A DNA stretch of 26,686 nt from the NCBI GenBank assembly GCA_026646655.1, contig JAPKHT010000077.1, forward strand, positions 1 through 26,686, written 5' to 3'. A model generated the notes under the pieces. That model had not been told where the DNA came from. It worked only from the letters and a program-made list of their open reading frames with translations, and searched no databases. This document shows positions 14,678 to 22,342 of this stretch, in pieces; position 1 is the stretch's first letter; every line of letters begins with the position of its first letter. This stretch comes from JADLBR01 sp020847615. Lineage in GTDB: Bacteria; Verrucomicrobiota; Verrucomicrobiia; JADLBR01. The position numbers were made by a program, and so were the translations under genes.

Positions 14678-16027
14678 TCACGGATCATTTGGCTCCGGGC
14701 GCTGTCGCATCACGGGCCTCGGACCCGTCGAGGGTCGGTGCTGGAAACCCCCGCCAGCCGCCCCCCGCGACGCGTTGCCTCGCGCCCGAGACTTCCCTTT
14801 CTGCCACGCCGCCAGCGCCCGCAGGCCATCGGCCAGCTTGAAGATGATCACCACGGCCAGCGCGATGGCCACGGCGCCACCCACCCCCACCGCCAGACCG
14901 ATCGGGGACAACTCCGGGTTGTTGACCCACAGCGCCTTGGAGAGCACGTACGCGTCCCACGCACTTCTGAAATGCAGATTGCACAACTCGGACCACCCGC
15001 TCTTCAGGACCCGCTTCGCCACGCGCTGCCTACCCATTTCGAGCACGATCCCGTAGGCCGACCCCGCGCCCTCCAGGCTCCGTATCCAGGCGTCCACGCC
15101 GCGAAAGTCGCCCTGGTCCGCTTTCAGGCAGATCTGGCCAAAGGCCCCTTGGAGAAACTTGACGACCTCCGGGCGCGTGCCGCCAACCGACGAGGCCAGG
15201 CTCACCGCACGTTCTCCCGCGGCGGCGTCGTCCAGACTAAGCGCCGCATCCAAGACCCTCCAGGACGCATCCAGCACCGCGGCATCGATGTATTCACCAT
15301 CGCTCCGGCTCGGTGGCGACAGGCTGGCCAACAGCTCGAGTTCGCCCACGGCCACGCCGAGGTCGTTGGAGATAATCGACTGCGCCAGTCGCCCATGGGC
15401 CTCGACGGCCGCCTTCACCTCCCTGGAAGGCTGCGGCGCAAGATCAAATCCGCCCGTGCCATCCGCGGTCCTTCCGTCCAGCGACCCTCCCGCCTTCGGC
15501 AACACCTTCTCCACCTCGATGCCACCGCCGCCCGCCGGCGCGCTCGGAATGAACCGAATCGAACCGCGCGGCCCAGCATAGCTGCCGTTGTATCTCGGCG
15601 TCCCGGCGCCCTCCGGTCCCGGCCGCGCCGACGGCGCATCCGCTCCCCCCTGTTCGGCGAGCCTCGCCTTCTCCTCGCGCCGTTTTGCCGAGGCGACGAC
15701 CTCGGCGGCGACCTGATCGCGCAACGCCTGAGGGAATTGCGCGAGTTCCTGGGACGAGAGACTCTCGACGGGGATGGCGGCGCTGCCATCCAGATGCATG
15801 AACCTCAAACATCCATCCCGGACCTTGAACCCCTTGGGCCGATTGTAGAAATTGTTGCTCAGGCGTATCGCCAGCGGGGCGTACTCTCCCCCCTGCGCCG
15901 CGGGCGCGGGAGCAACGGATTGGGGCTCGGATGCGACGCGCGGACACGCGCCCCAAAAAACTACTCCCCCGAGCACGATGGCCCTGCCGGCCATCGACAC
16001 CACCATACTCCCCCGGAACCTCGACAT
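14678..16027 (-). CDS. Hypothetical membrane-anchored or secreted protein
   Basis: 449 residues from the ATG at 16027; starts at 16006 and 15994 are equally possible, and none has a well-spaced ribosome site. The open frame runs upstream to 16204 but overlaps the sulfatase gene and is not protein-like there. The N-terminus is a hydrophobic signal (about residues 8-28), then a short domain (PLAIRLSNNFYNRPKGFKVRDGCLRFMHLDGSAAIPVESLS) loosely like SHD1 domains seen in planctomycete secreted proteins. A low-complexity Ala/Gly/Pro linker follows, then a helix-rich region. A single transmembrane segment (IGLAVGVGGAVAIALAVVIIF) lies near the C-terminus, followed by a basic tail. No function is assigned. 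It lies between the sulfatase and the GH-like gene on the same strand, so it may be co-expressed with them. Confidence 0.55.
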   Translation of the reverse strand: MSRFRGSMVVSMAGRAIVLGGVVFWGACPRVASEPQSVAPAPAAQGGEYAPLAIRLSNNFYNRPKGFKVRDGCLRFMHLDGSAAIPVESLSSQELAQFPQALRDQVAAEVVASAKRREEKARLAEQGGADAPSARPGPEGAGTPRYNGSYAGPRGSIRFIPSAPAGGGGIEVEKVLPKAGGSLDGRTADGTGGFDLAPQPSREVKAAVEAHGRLAQSIISNDLGVAVGELELLASLSPPSRSDGEYIDAAVLDASWRVLDAALSLDDAAAGERAVSLASSVGGTRPEVVKFLQGAFGQICLKADQGDFRGVDAWIRSLEGAGSAYGIVLEMGRQRVAKRVLKSGWSELCNLHFRSAWDAYVLSKALWVNNPELSPIGLAVGVGGAVAIALAVVIIFKLADGLRALAAWQKGKSRARGNASRGAAGGGFQHRPSTGPRPVMRQRPEPNDP

Positions 16028-16116
16028 TCCTCGGCGATCCCCGTTCACGGACGAGACTTTCTCTCGGCCCCGCGACAAGACAAGCCCGATCTGACGGTTG
16101 ATCGCGGATGTCGCTG

Positions 16117-17817
16117 CTACTTCCCCTTCTTCCTCGGCCTCTTCCCGCCGTCCTCGGTCAGGTCGCCGACGGGCCATGGCCGGACGCCGCACCGCGCGGC
16201 CCATGCGTCATAGTGCACCACCATTTCCTTGACGCGGTCGGGTTGCCGGGCGGCCAGGTCAATCAGCTCGGACCTGTCGTTGTCGATGTCGTAAAGCTCC
16301 CAGGGCGCACCGTGCTTTGCGACGATCTTCCAACGGCCCTGGCGGAGGGCGCGGTTGCCCTCGTGTTCCCAGAAAAGGGGGACGTCTCGCCCCAGCGACT
16401 TGCCCTCAAAGGCGGCCCTCAAGCTGACGCCCTCCATCGGCTGGATCGCCTCGCCATCCTCTTCCACGGGATATGCCGCTCCGGCGACATCGACGCAGGT
16501 GGCCATGATGTCGATGAGATGGGCCGGTTCGGCGCAAAGGGCGTTTCGCCGCGCCTCGGGGATCCCCCGGGGCCAATGGGCCACCAGGGGCGAGCTGATC
16601 CCGCCCTCGTGAACCCAGTGCTTGTACTCGCGGAACGGCGTGTTGGAGACATTCGCCCACGGGAGGCCGTAGCCGATGTACGTGTCGTCCGGTCCCGGCA
16701 TGACGCCGGCCCCCTGCCGGACCGGCCTCCCGTCGCGGGTTCGCTTCGGGATCATGTCGGGCTGGAGATCGTTCGGGCCGGGCGTGGGCGCGGTGTCGGC
16801 ACCCGGAACGGTCTTCTCGGATCCTCTGCGCCCCAAGTCCTCGGCGCATCCGCCATTGTCCGCCATGAAAAGCACGAGCGTGTTGTCGAGGCGCCCCGTC
16901 TCCTCGAGGGCCCTGATGATGCGCCCGATGCCCTGGTCCATGCAGTCCAGCATCGCGGCATACACCTCCATGCAGCGAGCTTGCCACGCCTTCATCGGTT
17001 CCTCCGCCCATGGCGGGAGTTTCGCGTCGCGCGGGCTCAGACCCCACCTGGCCTCGAGCAGGCCCATCTCCCGCATCCGGCGAAATCGCGCCTCGCGGAT
17101 CGCGTCCCATCCCTTGTCGTAGGCGCCCCTGTATTTTGCGATGTCTTCGGGCTTCGCGTGCATCGGCCAGTGCGTCGCCGTGAACGCCACGTAGGCGAAG
17201 AGCGGTTTTTCCTTGCCGGTCTCGCGGATGAACTTCGCGGCCTCATCCGCGATCGCATCCGTGTAGTAGAAATTCGGTCGATCGGGCGCGATAAAATCGT
17301 TGCCCCTGCAAAGCGTGTTCGGGTCGAAGAAGCTCCCCGCACCGTGGATCGTCCCGTAGAATCGGTCGAAGCCGCGCTGGAGCGGCCAGTTGAACTTCGG
17401 GCCATCGGGCCTGGTGTCGCGAGCCACGTGCCACTTGCCAAAGGCGCCGGTCGCGTAGCCCGCGGGCCGGAGCACCTCGGCCATCGTGACGCATCGCCTG
17501 TTCAGGTTGCCCCGGTACGCGGGGAACGGCGTCTCCTGCATCATGTGCCCAATGCCCGCCTGATGTGGGTACAGTCCCGTCAGCAGCGAGGCGCGCGTCG
17601 GGCAGCAACGGGCGGTGTTGTAGAACTGCGTCAGGCGCAGCCCATTCGCGGCGAGCCGATCCAGCGTCGGGGTCTTGATCTCCCCACCAAAGCAGCCGAT
17701 ATCCGAATAGCCCATGTCATCCGCGAGAATGACCAGGATGTCGGGCCGGTCCGCCGCCCCCCGGCAAACCGCCGACGCGATCGAGCAGGTCAAGAAGAAC
17801 AGGAACCGTGTTGGCAT
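16117..17817 (-). CDS. Secreted arylsulfatase-type sulfatase
   Basis: 566 residues. After a signal peptide (MPTRFLFFLTCSIASAVCRG, about 1-20) comes the sulfatase fold: metal-binding ADDMGYSDIGCFGG (D33, D34), the C-x-P-x-R site CCPTR (C71-R75) whose first cysteine would become formylglycine, FGKWH near 126-130, and the second metal site MADNGG. It is the length and type of planctomycete S1-family sulfatases, cleaving sulfate esters from glycans or small esters. Activation needs a formylglycine-generating enzyme, not present in the window. No strong ribosome site precedes ATG 17817. The gene ends 89 bases before the hypothetical gene downstream, which suggests one operon with it and the GH-like gene. 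Confidence 0.93.
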   Translation of the reverse strand: MPTRFLFFLTCSIASAVCRGAADRPDILVILADDMGYSDIGCFGGEIKTPTLDRLAANGLRLTQFYNTARCCPTRASLLTGLYPHQAGIGHMMQETPFPAYRGNLNRRCVTMAEVLRPAGYATGAFGKWHVARDTRPDGPKFNWPLQRGFDRFYGTIHGAGSFFDPNTLCRGNDFIAPDRPNFYYTDAIADEAAKFIRETGKEKPLFAYVAFTATHWPMHAKPEDIAKYRGAYDKGWDAIREARFRRMREMGLLEARWGLSPRDAKLPPWAEEPMKAWQARCMEVYAAMLDCMDQGIGRIIRALEETGRLDNTLVLFMADNGGCAEDLGRRGSEKTVPGADTAPTPGPNDLQPDMIPKRTRDGRPVRQGAGVMPGPDDTYIGYGLPWANVSNTPFREYKHWVHEGGISSPLVAHWPRGIPEARRNALCAEPAHLIDIMATCVDVAGAAYPVEEDGEAIQPMEGVSLRAAFEGKSLGRDVPLFWEHEGNRALRQGRWKIVAKHGAPWELYDIDNDRSELIDLAARQPDRVKEMVVHYDAWAARCGVRPWPVGDLTEDGGKRPRKKGK

Positions 17818-17946
17818 GTCGCGAGCCTACGCAACGCAGCACCCCCAGACAAGGCGAGCGTCGCCCCGCGCCGCTCCGGAAAGGGATCGGCATCGGCAAA
17901 CGCCGCCCATCTGGTCCGGCGGGGAACATGCCAAGCGGGCGGGGTA

Positions 17947-17991
17947 GCCGAAGCCGTGAGGCTTGGGCGGCCAAACGCTCACGCGTTCGGC
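17947..17991. repeat. Palindromic repeat cluster B (REP/BIME-like)
   Basis: Unit 17947-17968 is GCCGAAGCC, loop GTGA, GGCTTGGGC. One base later (17969), unit 17970-17991 is the inverse: on the minus strand it is GCCGAACGC, loop GTGA, GCGTTTGGC, identical to unit 1 of cluster A. The stem bases of the first unit differ from the second, but still pair (AAGCC/GGCTT against AACGC/GCGTT). It lies between the sulfatase start and the CorA stop. No other feature was seen in 17818-18022. Confidence 0.8.
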
Positions 17992-18022
17992 CACAGGAAG
18001 TCTCGGGTCAATCAACCCGCAC

Positions 18023-18754
18023 TCACGGCCTGTGCCGCAGGCCGCCCCACATCGCGATCCCGATCGCCGTCCCCGACACCAGCACCATGATCCACGCCCA
18101 CGGGTGCTGCTCGAAGCCCGTGTGCAAGTTCATCCCAAAAAGCGCCGCCAGCGTATTGGTCGGCAAGAAGAGCGCGATGAGGATGTTCAGGCGCGTCGTC
18201 GCCCTCGCCTGCCGCTCCGCCTGGGACGCCGCGATGAAGTTGATGCCCTGCTGCGCGTCCTGGTAGACAAGCTCCGCGAGTCGCTCCAGCTCGAAGGTGT
18301 CATCGCGCCAGAGCAGGAGGTTGCGCTCCTTCGGGAATCGCCCGTGGGCCTGGGAGATCGTCCGATGCACGCCGCGCGCCGCCCTCAGGATCGGGATCAG
18401 CTCCTCGAGGACGACATGGTATTCGGCAGACATCTTGGCCGCGTCCTCCGCCTCCTCCAGTTCCTCGATCTTGTCCTCGTATTCCTTGAGCATCCTGTCC
18501 AGGGCCGGGATCCCGCCCGCCCTGGGATGGCTCAGCCATGAGCCGTCGGGCTTTCGCCAGAAGCACCGCATGTCCCGGTCCGACTCGCCCCGCTGCGGAA
18601 GCGCCTGGAGGATCAGCAGGAGGTGGCCATCCCCTATGATCGCGCGCTGCCGGCCCGCGTACTCGCCCAGTTGCTCCAGGATGCCCGAGGGAAGGTTCCA
18701 TTCCGGGGGGATGCGCAGCAGCTCCGTGGTGGGGCTCCCGACTTGGGCCGCCAT
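18023..18754 (-). CDS. CorA-family divalent metal transporter with GMN motif
   Basis: 243 residues from ATG 18754; GTG 18814 and TTG 18943 are in-frame alternatives, and no ribosome site decides. The N-terminal cytosolic domain (GRQRAIIGDGHLLLIL, DRDMRCFWRKPDGSW) leads into a helical stretch (YEDKIEELEEAEDAAKMSAEY). Two transmembrane helices end the protein, the first followed by FGMNLHTG, the canonical CorA GMN signature. CorA proteins form pentameric channels for Mg2+, Co2+ or, in the ZntB group, Zn2+. At under 250 residues it is shorter than classic CorA. It is the last gene of the corA-like / xylA / corA-like cluster and lies within 210 bases of the xylA stop. Confidence 0.85.
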   Translation of the reverse strand: MAAQVGSPTTELLRIPPEWNLPSGILEQLGEYAGRQRAIIGDGHLLLILQALPQRGESDRDMRCFWRKPDGSWLSHPRAGGIPALDRMLKEYEDKIEELEEAEDAAKMSAEYHVVLEELIPILRAARGVHRTISQAHGRFPKERNLLLWRDDTFELERLAELVYQDAQQGINFIAASQAERQARATTRLNILIALFLPTNTLAALFGMNLHTGFEQHPWAWIMVLVSGTAIGIAMWGGLRHRP

Positions 18755-18958
18755 GATGGCCGAGTCGCTCGGGCCAGCGGCCGGCAGCAAGCCCGACTGG
18801 CCCTGATCGCTCACGACCTGATACCCCCGGCGAAGGCCTCCCCGGACATCAGACCAGGGCGGCGCCATCGCGGGGCACCCCGGCCCGCTGCGATCACATC
18901 GCTCATTTGCCGGAAATAGAACCCCCGGGCCGCACCCGGTCAAGGCACAAAACGGCGA

Positions 18959-20272
18959 TCAGATGAACTCGTTGATCAGGTTTTCGAGGAACTCTTGGCG
19001 CCCGCTCTCGTTCGGCGCGGCCTCGCCCTTGCCCATGACGTATTTCTCGAGCGAGTCGAGGGAGGCCTTGCCCGACTCGATCTCCTTGCCCACGCCCGAA
19101 TCCCAGGAACGGTACCTGCCCCTGACAAATTCCGCGAGCCGCCCGTCGGCGCGGATGGCGGCGGCGATCTTCAGCCCCCGCGCGAAGGCGTCCATGCCGC
19201 CGATGTGCGCGTGGAAGAGATCGACCGGCTCGAAACTCTCCCGCCTCACCTTGGCGTCGAAATTCACGCCGCCGGTCGTGAGGCCGCCCATCCTCAGGAT
19301 GCTGATCATGACCTGCGTCGTGAGGTACACGTCGGTCGGGAACTGGTCGGTGTCCCAGCCGATGAGCATGTCGCCGGTGTTCGCGTCGATGGAGCCGAGC
19401 GCGTCCGCGGCGATCGCCGTCTCCAGCTCGTGCTGCATGGTGTGGCCCGCGAGCGTCGCGTGGTTGGTCTCGATGTTGAGCTTCAGGTGCCCCATCAGCC
19501 CGTGCTCGCGGAGGAAATTCAGGCACGCGGCCGCGTCGGAGTCGTACTGGTGCTTGGTCGGCTCCTTCGGCTTCGGCTCGATGTAGAACTGCCCCTTGAA
19601 CCCGATCTTCTTCTTGTACTCGACGGCCATGTGCAGGAAGCGGGCCAGGTGATCCAGCTCGCGCCGCATGTCGGTGTTCAGCAGCGTGGAATACCCCTCG
19701 CGCCCCCCCCAGAACACGTAGCCGTCGCCGCCCAGCTCGTGGGTCACGTCGATGGCCTTCTTCACCTGCGCCGCCGCGTAGGCGAACACGTCCGCGTTGC
19801 AGCTGGTGGCCGCCCCGTGCGCGTAGCGCGGGTTGGCGAACAGGCACGCCGTGCCCCAGAGCAACCCGATCCCCGTGCGCACCTGCTCCTCCTTGAGCAC
19901 CTTGACCACCGCGTCCAGATTGCGATTGCTCTCCGCCAGCGTGGCCCCCTCGGGCGCCACGTCCCGATCGTGGAAGGCGTAGAAGGGGGCGCCCAGCTTC
20001 TCCATGAACTCGAAGGCCACCCGCGCGCGCCGCTGCGCGTTCTCCACGCCGTTGCCCCCATCGTCCCAGGGCCGGATCGCGGTGCCCACGCCAAAGGGAT
20101 CGGCCAGGGGGTTGCGGAAGGTGTGCCAGTAGACCACCGAGAACCGCATGTGGTCCCGCATCTTCTTGCCCTCGACGAGCTCGTCGGCGTTGTAGTGCTT
20201 GAAGGCGAGCGGGTTTTTCGACTTCGGACCCTCGTACGGGATCTTCTTGATTCCGGGAAATGCTTCGGCCAT
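18959..20272 (-). CDS. xylA: Xylose isomerase
   Basis: 437 residues, normal for class II xylose isomerases. Interconverts D-xylose and D-xylulose (and D-glucose/D-fructose) in the cytosol, using two divalent metals (Mg2+, Mn2+ or Co2+). Catalytic residues align directly: H101 and D104 in FHDRDVAPEG; metal and substrate residues E232 and K234 in YIEPKPKEPTKHQYD; E268 and H271 in IETNHATLAGH; D296, D307 and D309 in SIDANTGD and GWDTDQFPTD. ATG 20272 has AAGGAGG seven bases upstream, which fixes the start. It is preceded by a CorA-like gene 86 bases upstream and followed by another CorA-like gene. No xylulokinase (xylB) is in the window. Confidence 0.97.
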   Translation of the reverse strand: MAEAFPGIKKIPYEGPKSKNPLAFKHYNADELVEGKKMRDHMRFSVVYWHTFRNPLADPFGVGTAIRPWDDGGNGVENAQRRARVAFEFMEKLGAPFYAFHDRDVAPEGATLAESNRNLDAVVKVLKEEQVRTGIGLLWGTACLFANPRYAHGAATSCNADVFAYAAAQVKKAIDVTHELGGDGYVFWGGREGYSTLLNTDMRRELDHLARFLHMAVEYKKKIGFKGQFYIEPKPKEPTKHQYDSDAAACLNFLREHGLMGHLKLNIETNHATLAGHTMQHELETAIAADALGSIDANTGDMLIGWDTDQFPTDVYLTTQVMISILRMGGLTTGGVNFDAKVRRESFEPVDLFHAHIGGMDAFARGLKIAAAIRADGRLAEFVRGRYRSWDSGVGKEIESGKASLDSLEKYVMGKGEAAPNESGRQEFLENLINEFI

Positions 20273-20358
20273 GTCGTGTCCTCCTTGCTGTCTGCTGGGC
20301 CGAGACTCTAGGGGCGACTCGCCCCCCGGCGCAAGCGTGGAGAGGGCGATCGCATCGC

Positions 20359-21279
20359 CTACAGCTTGCGCTGCCGCCAGAAGACCAGGACCGCCGCCGC
20401 CGAAAGCGCCGCGAGGGCCATGATGCCAAAAAACGGCAGCACCGAGGACTCCTGGTCCAGGGGCAGCCTCACGTTCATCGAGAACACGCTGATGACCAGC
20501 GTCGGCATCATGATCGCGATCATGACCAGCGTCAGCGTCTTCATGAGGACGTTGAGGTTGTTGCTGACCACCGACACCCGCGCGTCCATGAGGCTGGAGA
20601 GCACCTGGGAGTACGTGTTGGCCAGCTCGTGGCACTGGGTGTTCTCGATCAGCACGTCGTCGAGAAACTCCAGGTCCTCGGGCCCAAGCCCGAGCCGCCC
20701 GGCATTCGCCTTGATCTTGTCCATCACCCTGCCGTTGGAGCTGATGGCGTTCAGGTAATAGACCAGGCTCTTGCCCAGCGTGAACATGTTCAGCAGGTGG
20801 CGGTTCTCCATCGCCATGTTGATCTTCCGCTCCAGCTCATCGGAGATCATGTTGAACACCTTCAGGTGCTCCTCGAAGTGGTGTATGCACCGGAAGATGA
20901 TCTTGAGGATCACGTCCGTCAGCGAGCGGACGCTCTGGAACTGCTTGCCCACGAACTGCAGGGTGTCCTCGGCCACGATCAGGACCAACTTGTCCCGGAA
21001 TATGAAGATGCCCACCGACGAGATCTTGAAGAGGAAGTTGTCCTCCGAGGAGTACTGCTTGGGGCGCTTGACGATGAGGGCCGCGTGCTCGGGCTCGAAC
21101 TCGAGGCGCCCCAGCTCGTCCGGGTCGAGGGCCGAGGCCAGCGTGTGCGCGTCGATGCCAAAGTCCGTCACCAGGTGGCGCGTCTCCTCGTCCGTCGGGG
21201 CGACATACAGCAGGACCCGGGCGTTATCCGCGTCGGTCTCCACCAGCCGATTGTCGACGATGTCCAGCCGCCTCAGCAC
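20359..21279 (-). CDS. CorA-family transporter with SMN in place of GMN
   Basis: 306 residues from GTG 21279, close to the length of the family. A cytosolic domain begins with MLRRLDIVDNRLVETD and continues with the acidic ALDPDELGRLEFEPEHAALIVKRPKQYSSEDNFLFKISS region. Long helices follow (MISDELERKINMAMENRHLLNMFTLGKSLVYYL). Two C-terminal membrane helices have ISVFSMNVRLPL at the first one's end, where classic CorA has GMN. The SMN variant is consistent with a CorA subgroup I recall. No ribosome site is visible at the GTG. It lies directly before xylA and probably shares its transcript; the two CorA proteins differ in sequence and are not duplicates. Confidence 0.85.
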   Translation of the reverse strand: MLRRLDIVDNRLVETDADNARVLLYVAPTDEETRHLVTDFGIDAHTLASALDPDELGRLEFEPEHAALIVKRPKQYSSEDNFLFKISSVGIFIFRDKLVLIVAEDTLQFVGKQFQSVRSLTDVILKIIFRCIHHFEEHLKVFNMISDELERKINMAMENRHLLNMFTLGKSLVYYLNAISSNGRVMDKIKANAGRLGLGPEDLEFLDDVLIENTQCHELANTYSQVLSSLMDARVSVVSNNLNVLMKTLTLVMIAIMMPTLVISVFSMNVRLPLDQESSVLPFFGIMALAALSAAAVLVFWRQRKL

Positions 21280-21345
21280 CGGGAAGATGTAGCATCCGTG
21301 CCCCGGAGCGCAAAGGTCGAATGCCGGGCCCGCAGCGCTCCGGGC

Positions 21346-22281
21346 TCAGCGCGCCCGCCCGGGCCCGTCGAATTCCTTCCACAGGCGAAGGACGCCCTCC
21401 GCATCCGACACCGCGCAGATCGCCAGGCGGGACCGCGCCCGCACGGTCTCGCCCGCCGCGACATCCCGCCCGAACAGGGAGAGGTACGCTGAGAAATGCT
21501 TCTCGCCCCGGTGCGACGCAGAGACCGCGAAACAGCCTCCCGCCTCCGACATCAGCAGGGCGACAATGGGCTTCGCGGCGTGCGCTCGGAAGATGGCCGG
21601 CGCCGCCGTCCGCGGTCGGATCGCCCACTCCACCGGCGAGGGCGGCACCGCCCAGCGCCCATCGCGTATGAGGCCGACCGCCGCGTCGTCCCGCGGCAAC
21701 ATCTGCCAGACGCCCGCATCCGGCTCCGCCGTCATGACGACCGGTGGGCCGCCCTCCGCCCCGCCCACGACCGCGCTCGCCGCGGGAAAGGCCGGGTCAA
21801 AATAGGAGGACAGAAACACCTCGAACCCCGGCAGGTCGCGCCCAGCCCGGACAGTGGTCTCGACGTCGATCTCGGCGGCACCGGCCCACCGGTACACCGC
21901 CTTGAGATCCAAGGGCCAATCCGCGGCGCTCGGCCACCGCACCTCCAGGGAGCCGTCCTCCAGCAATCTGGCCTCGCTCGGGCGCTTTCGGGCGCCGTCG
22001 CCATAGCGTTTTCCTTGGGTGAAGACGCGATAGTACGTCAACAGTCCGACGCTCCCGTCGATCCGCTGGCCCGTGGGCAGATGCGTGACCTCGCTCAGCC
22101 CCTTCGAGTCCTCCCCAGCGCGGGCCCTGCCCCGCAAGATCCCGGTGTCAAAATGGAAAGATCCGTCCCCCGCATCGGCGAATCGCAGCGTCCCCGGTGG
22201 CCCCGCCGTCGCCGTGGGCCCCCACGACACCCAGGCGAGGGCCGCAGCGACCCCAGCCAGCACCCGCCGGCCGACACGCAT
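21346..22281 (-). CDS. Secreted protein of unknown function
   Basis: 311 residues from ATG 22281. A clear signal peptide (MRVGRRVLAGVAAALAWVSWGPTATA) precedes a beta-rich body: GTLRFADAGDGSFHFDTGILRG, a GLSEVTHLPTGQRI segment, then GVWQMLPRDD and VALLMSEAGGCFAVS. I recognise no catalytic motif; related proteins seem to occur in planctomycete-like genomes next to sugar genes. An in-frame ATG at 22350 overlaps the upstream gene's stop by 8 bases, which would suit coupling, but the residues between 22350 and 22281 come from palindromic repeat cluster C and would place the signal peptide 23 residues inside. Hence 22281 is preferred. Last gene of the cluster that begins beyond 26686. Confidence 0.6.
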   Translation of the reverse strand: MRVGRRVLAGVAAALAWVSWGPTATAGPPGTLRFADAGDGSFHFDTGILRGRARAGEDSKGLSEVTHLPTGQRIDGSVGLLTYYRVFTQGKRYGDGARKRPSEARLLEDGSLEVRWPSAADWPLDLKAVYRWAGAAEIDVETTVRAGRDLPGFEVFLSSYFDPAFPAASAVVGGAEGGPPVVMTAEPDAGVWQMLPRDDAAVGLIRDGRWAVPPSPVEWAIRPRTAAPAIFRAHAAKPIVALLMSEAGGCFAVSASHRGEKHFSAYLSLFGRDVAAGETVRARSRLAICAVSDAEGVLRLWKEFDGPGRAR

Positions 22282-22284
22282 GCT

Positions 22285-22326
22285 GGCGAAGCCGCCGGGC
22301 CTTCGCCAAACGCTCACGCGTTCGGC
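22285..22326. repeat. Palindromic repeat cluster C (REP/BIME-like)
   Basis: Unit 22305-22326 on the minus strand is GCCGAACGC, loop GTGA, GCGTTTGGC, identical to units in clusters A and B. A 25-base core around it (22305-22329) matches cluster A at every position. An adjoining hairpin pairs GGCGAAG at 22285-22291 with CTTCGCC at 22301-22307. It lies at the 5' end of the secreted protein gene and partly within its possible extended frame. Confidence 0.8.
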
Positions 22327-22342
22327 TACGGCAATTTTCGAG

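Noticed and set aside
16108..18090. 660-codon plus-strand frame opposite the sulfatase
   Set aside because: The minus-strand sulfatase has all catalytic motifs; the plus frame has none.
18903..20429. Alternative minus-strand frame through xylA
   Set aside because: Different reading frame from the clearly correct xylose isomerase; Gly/Arg-rich with no motif.
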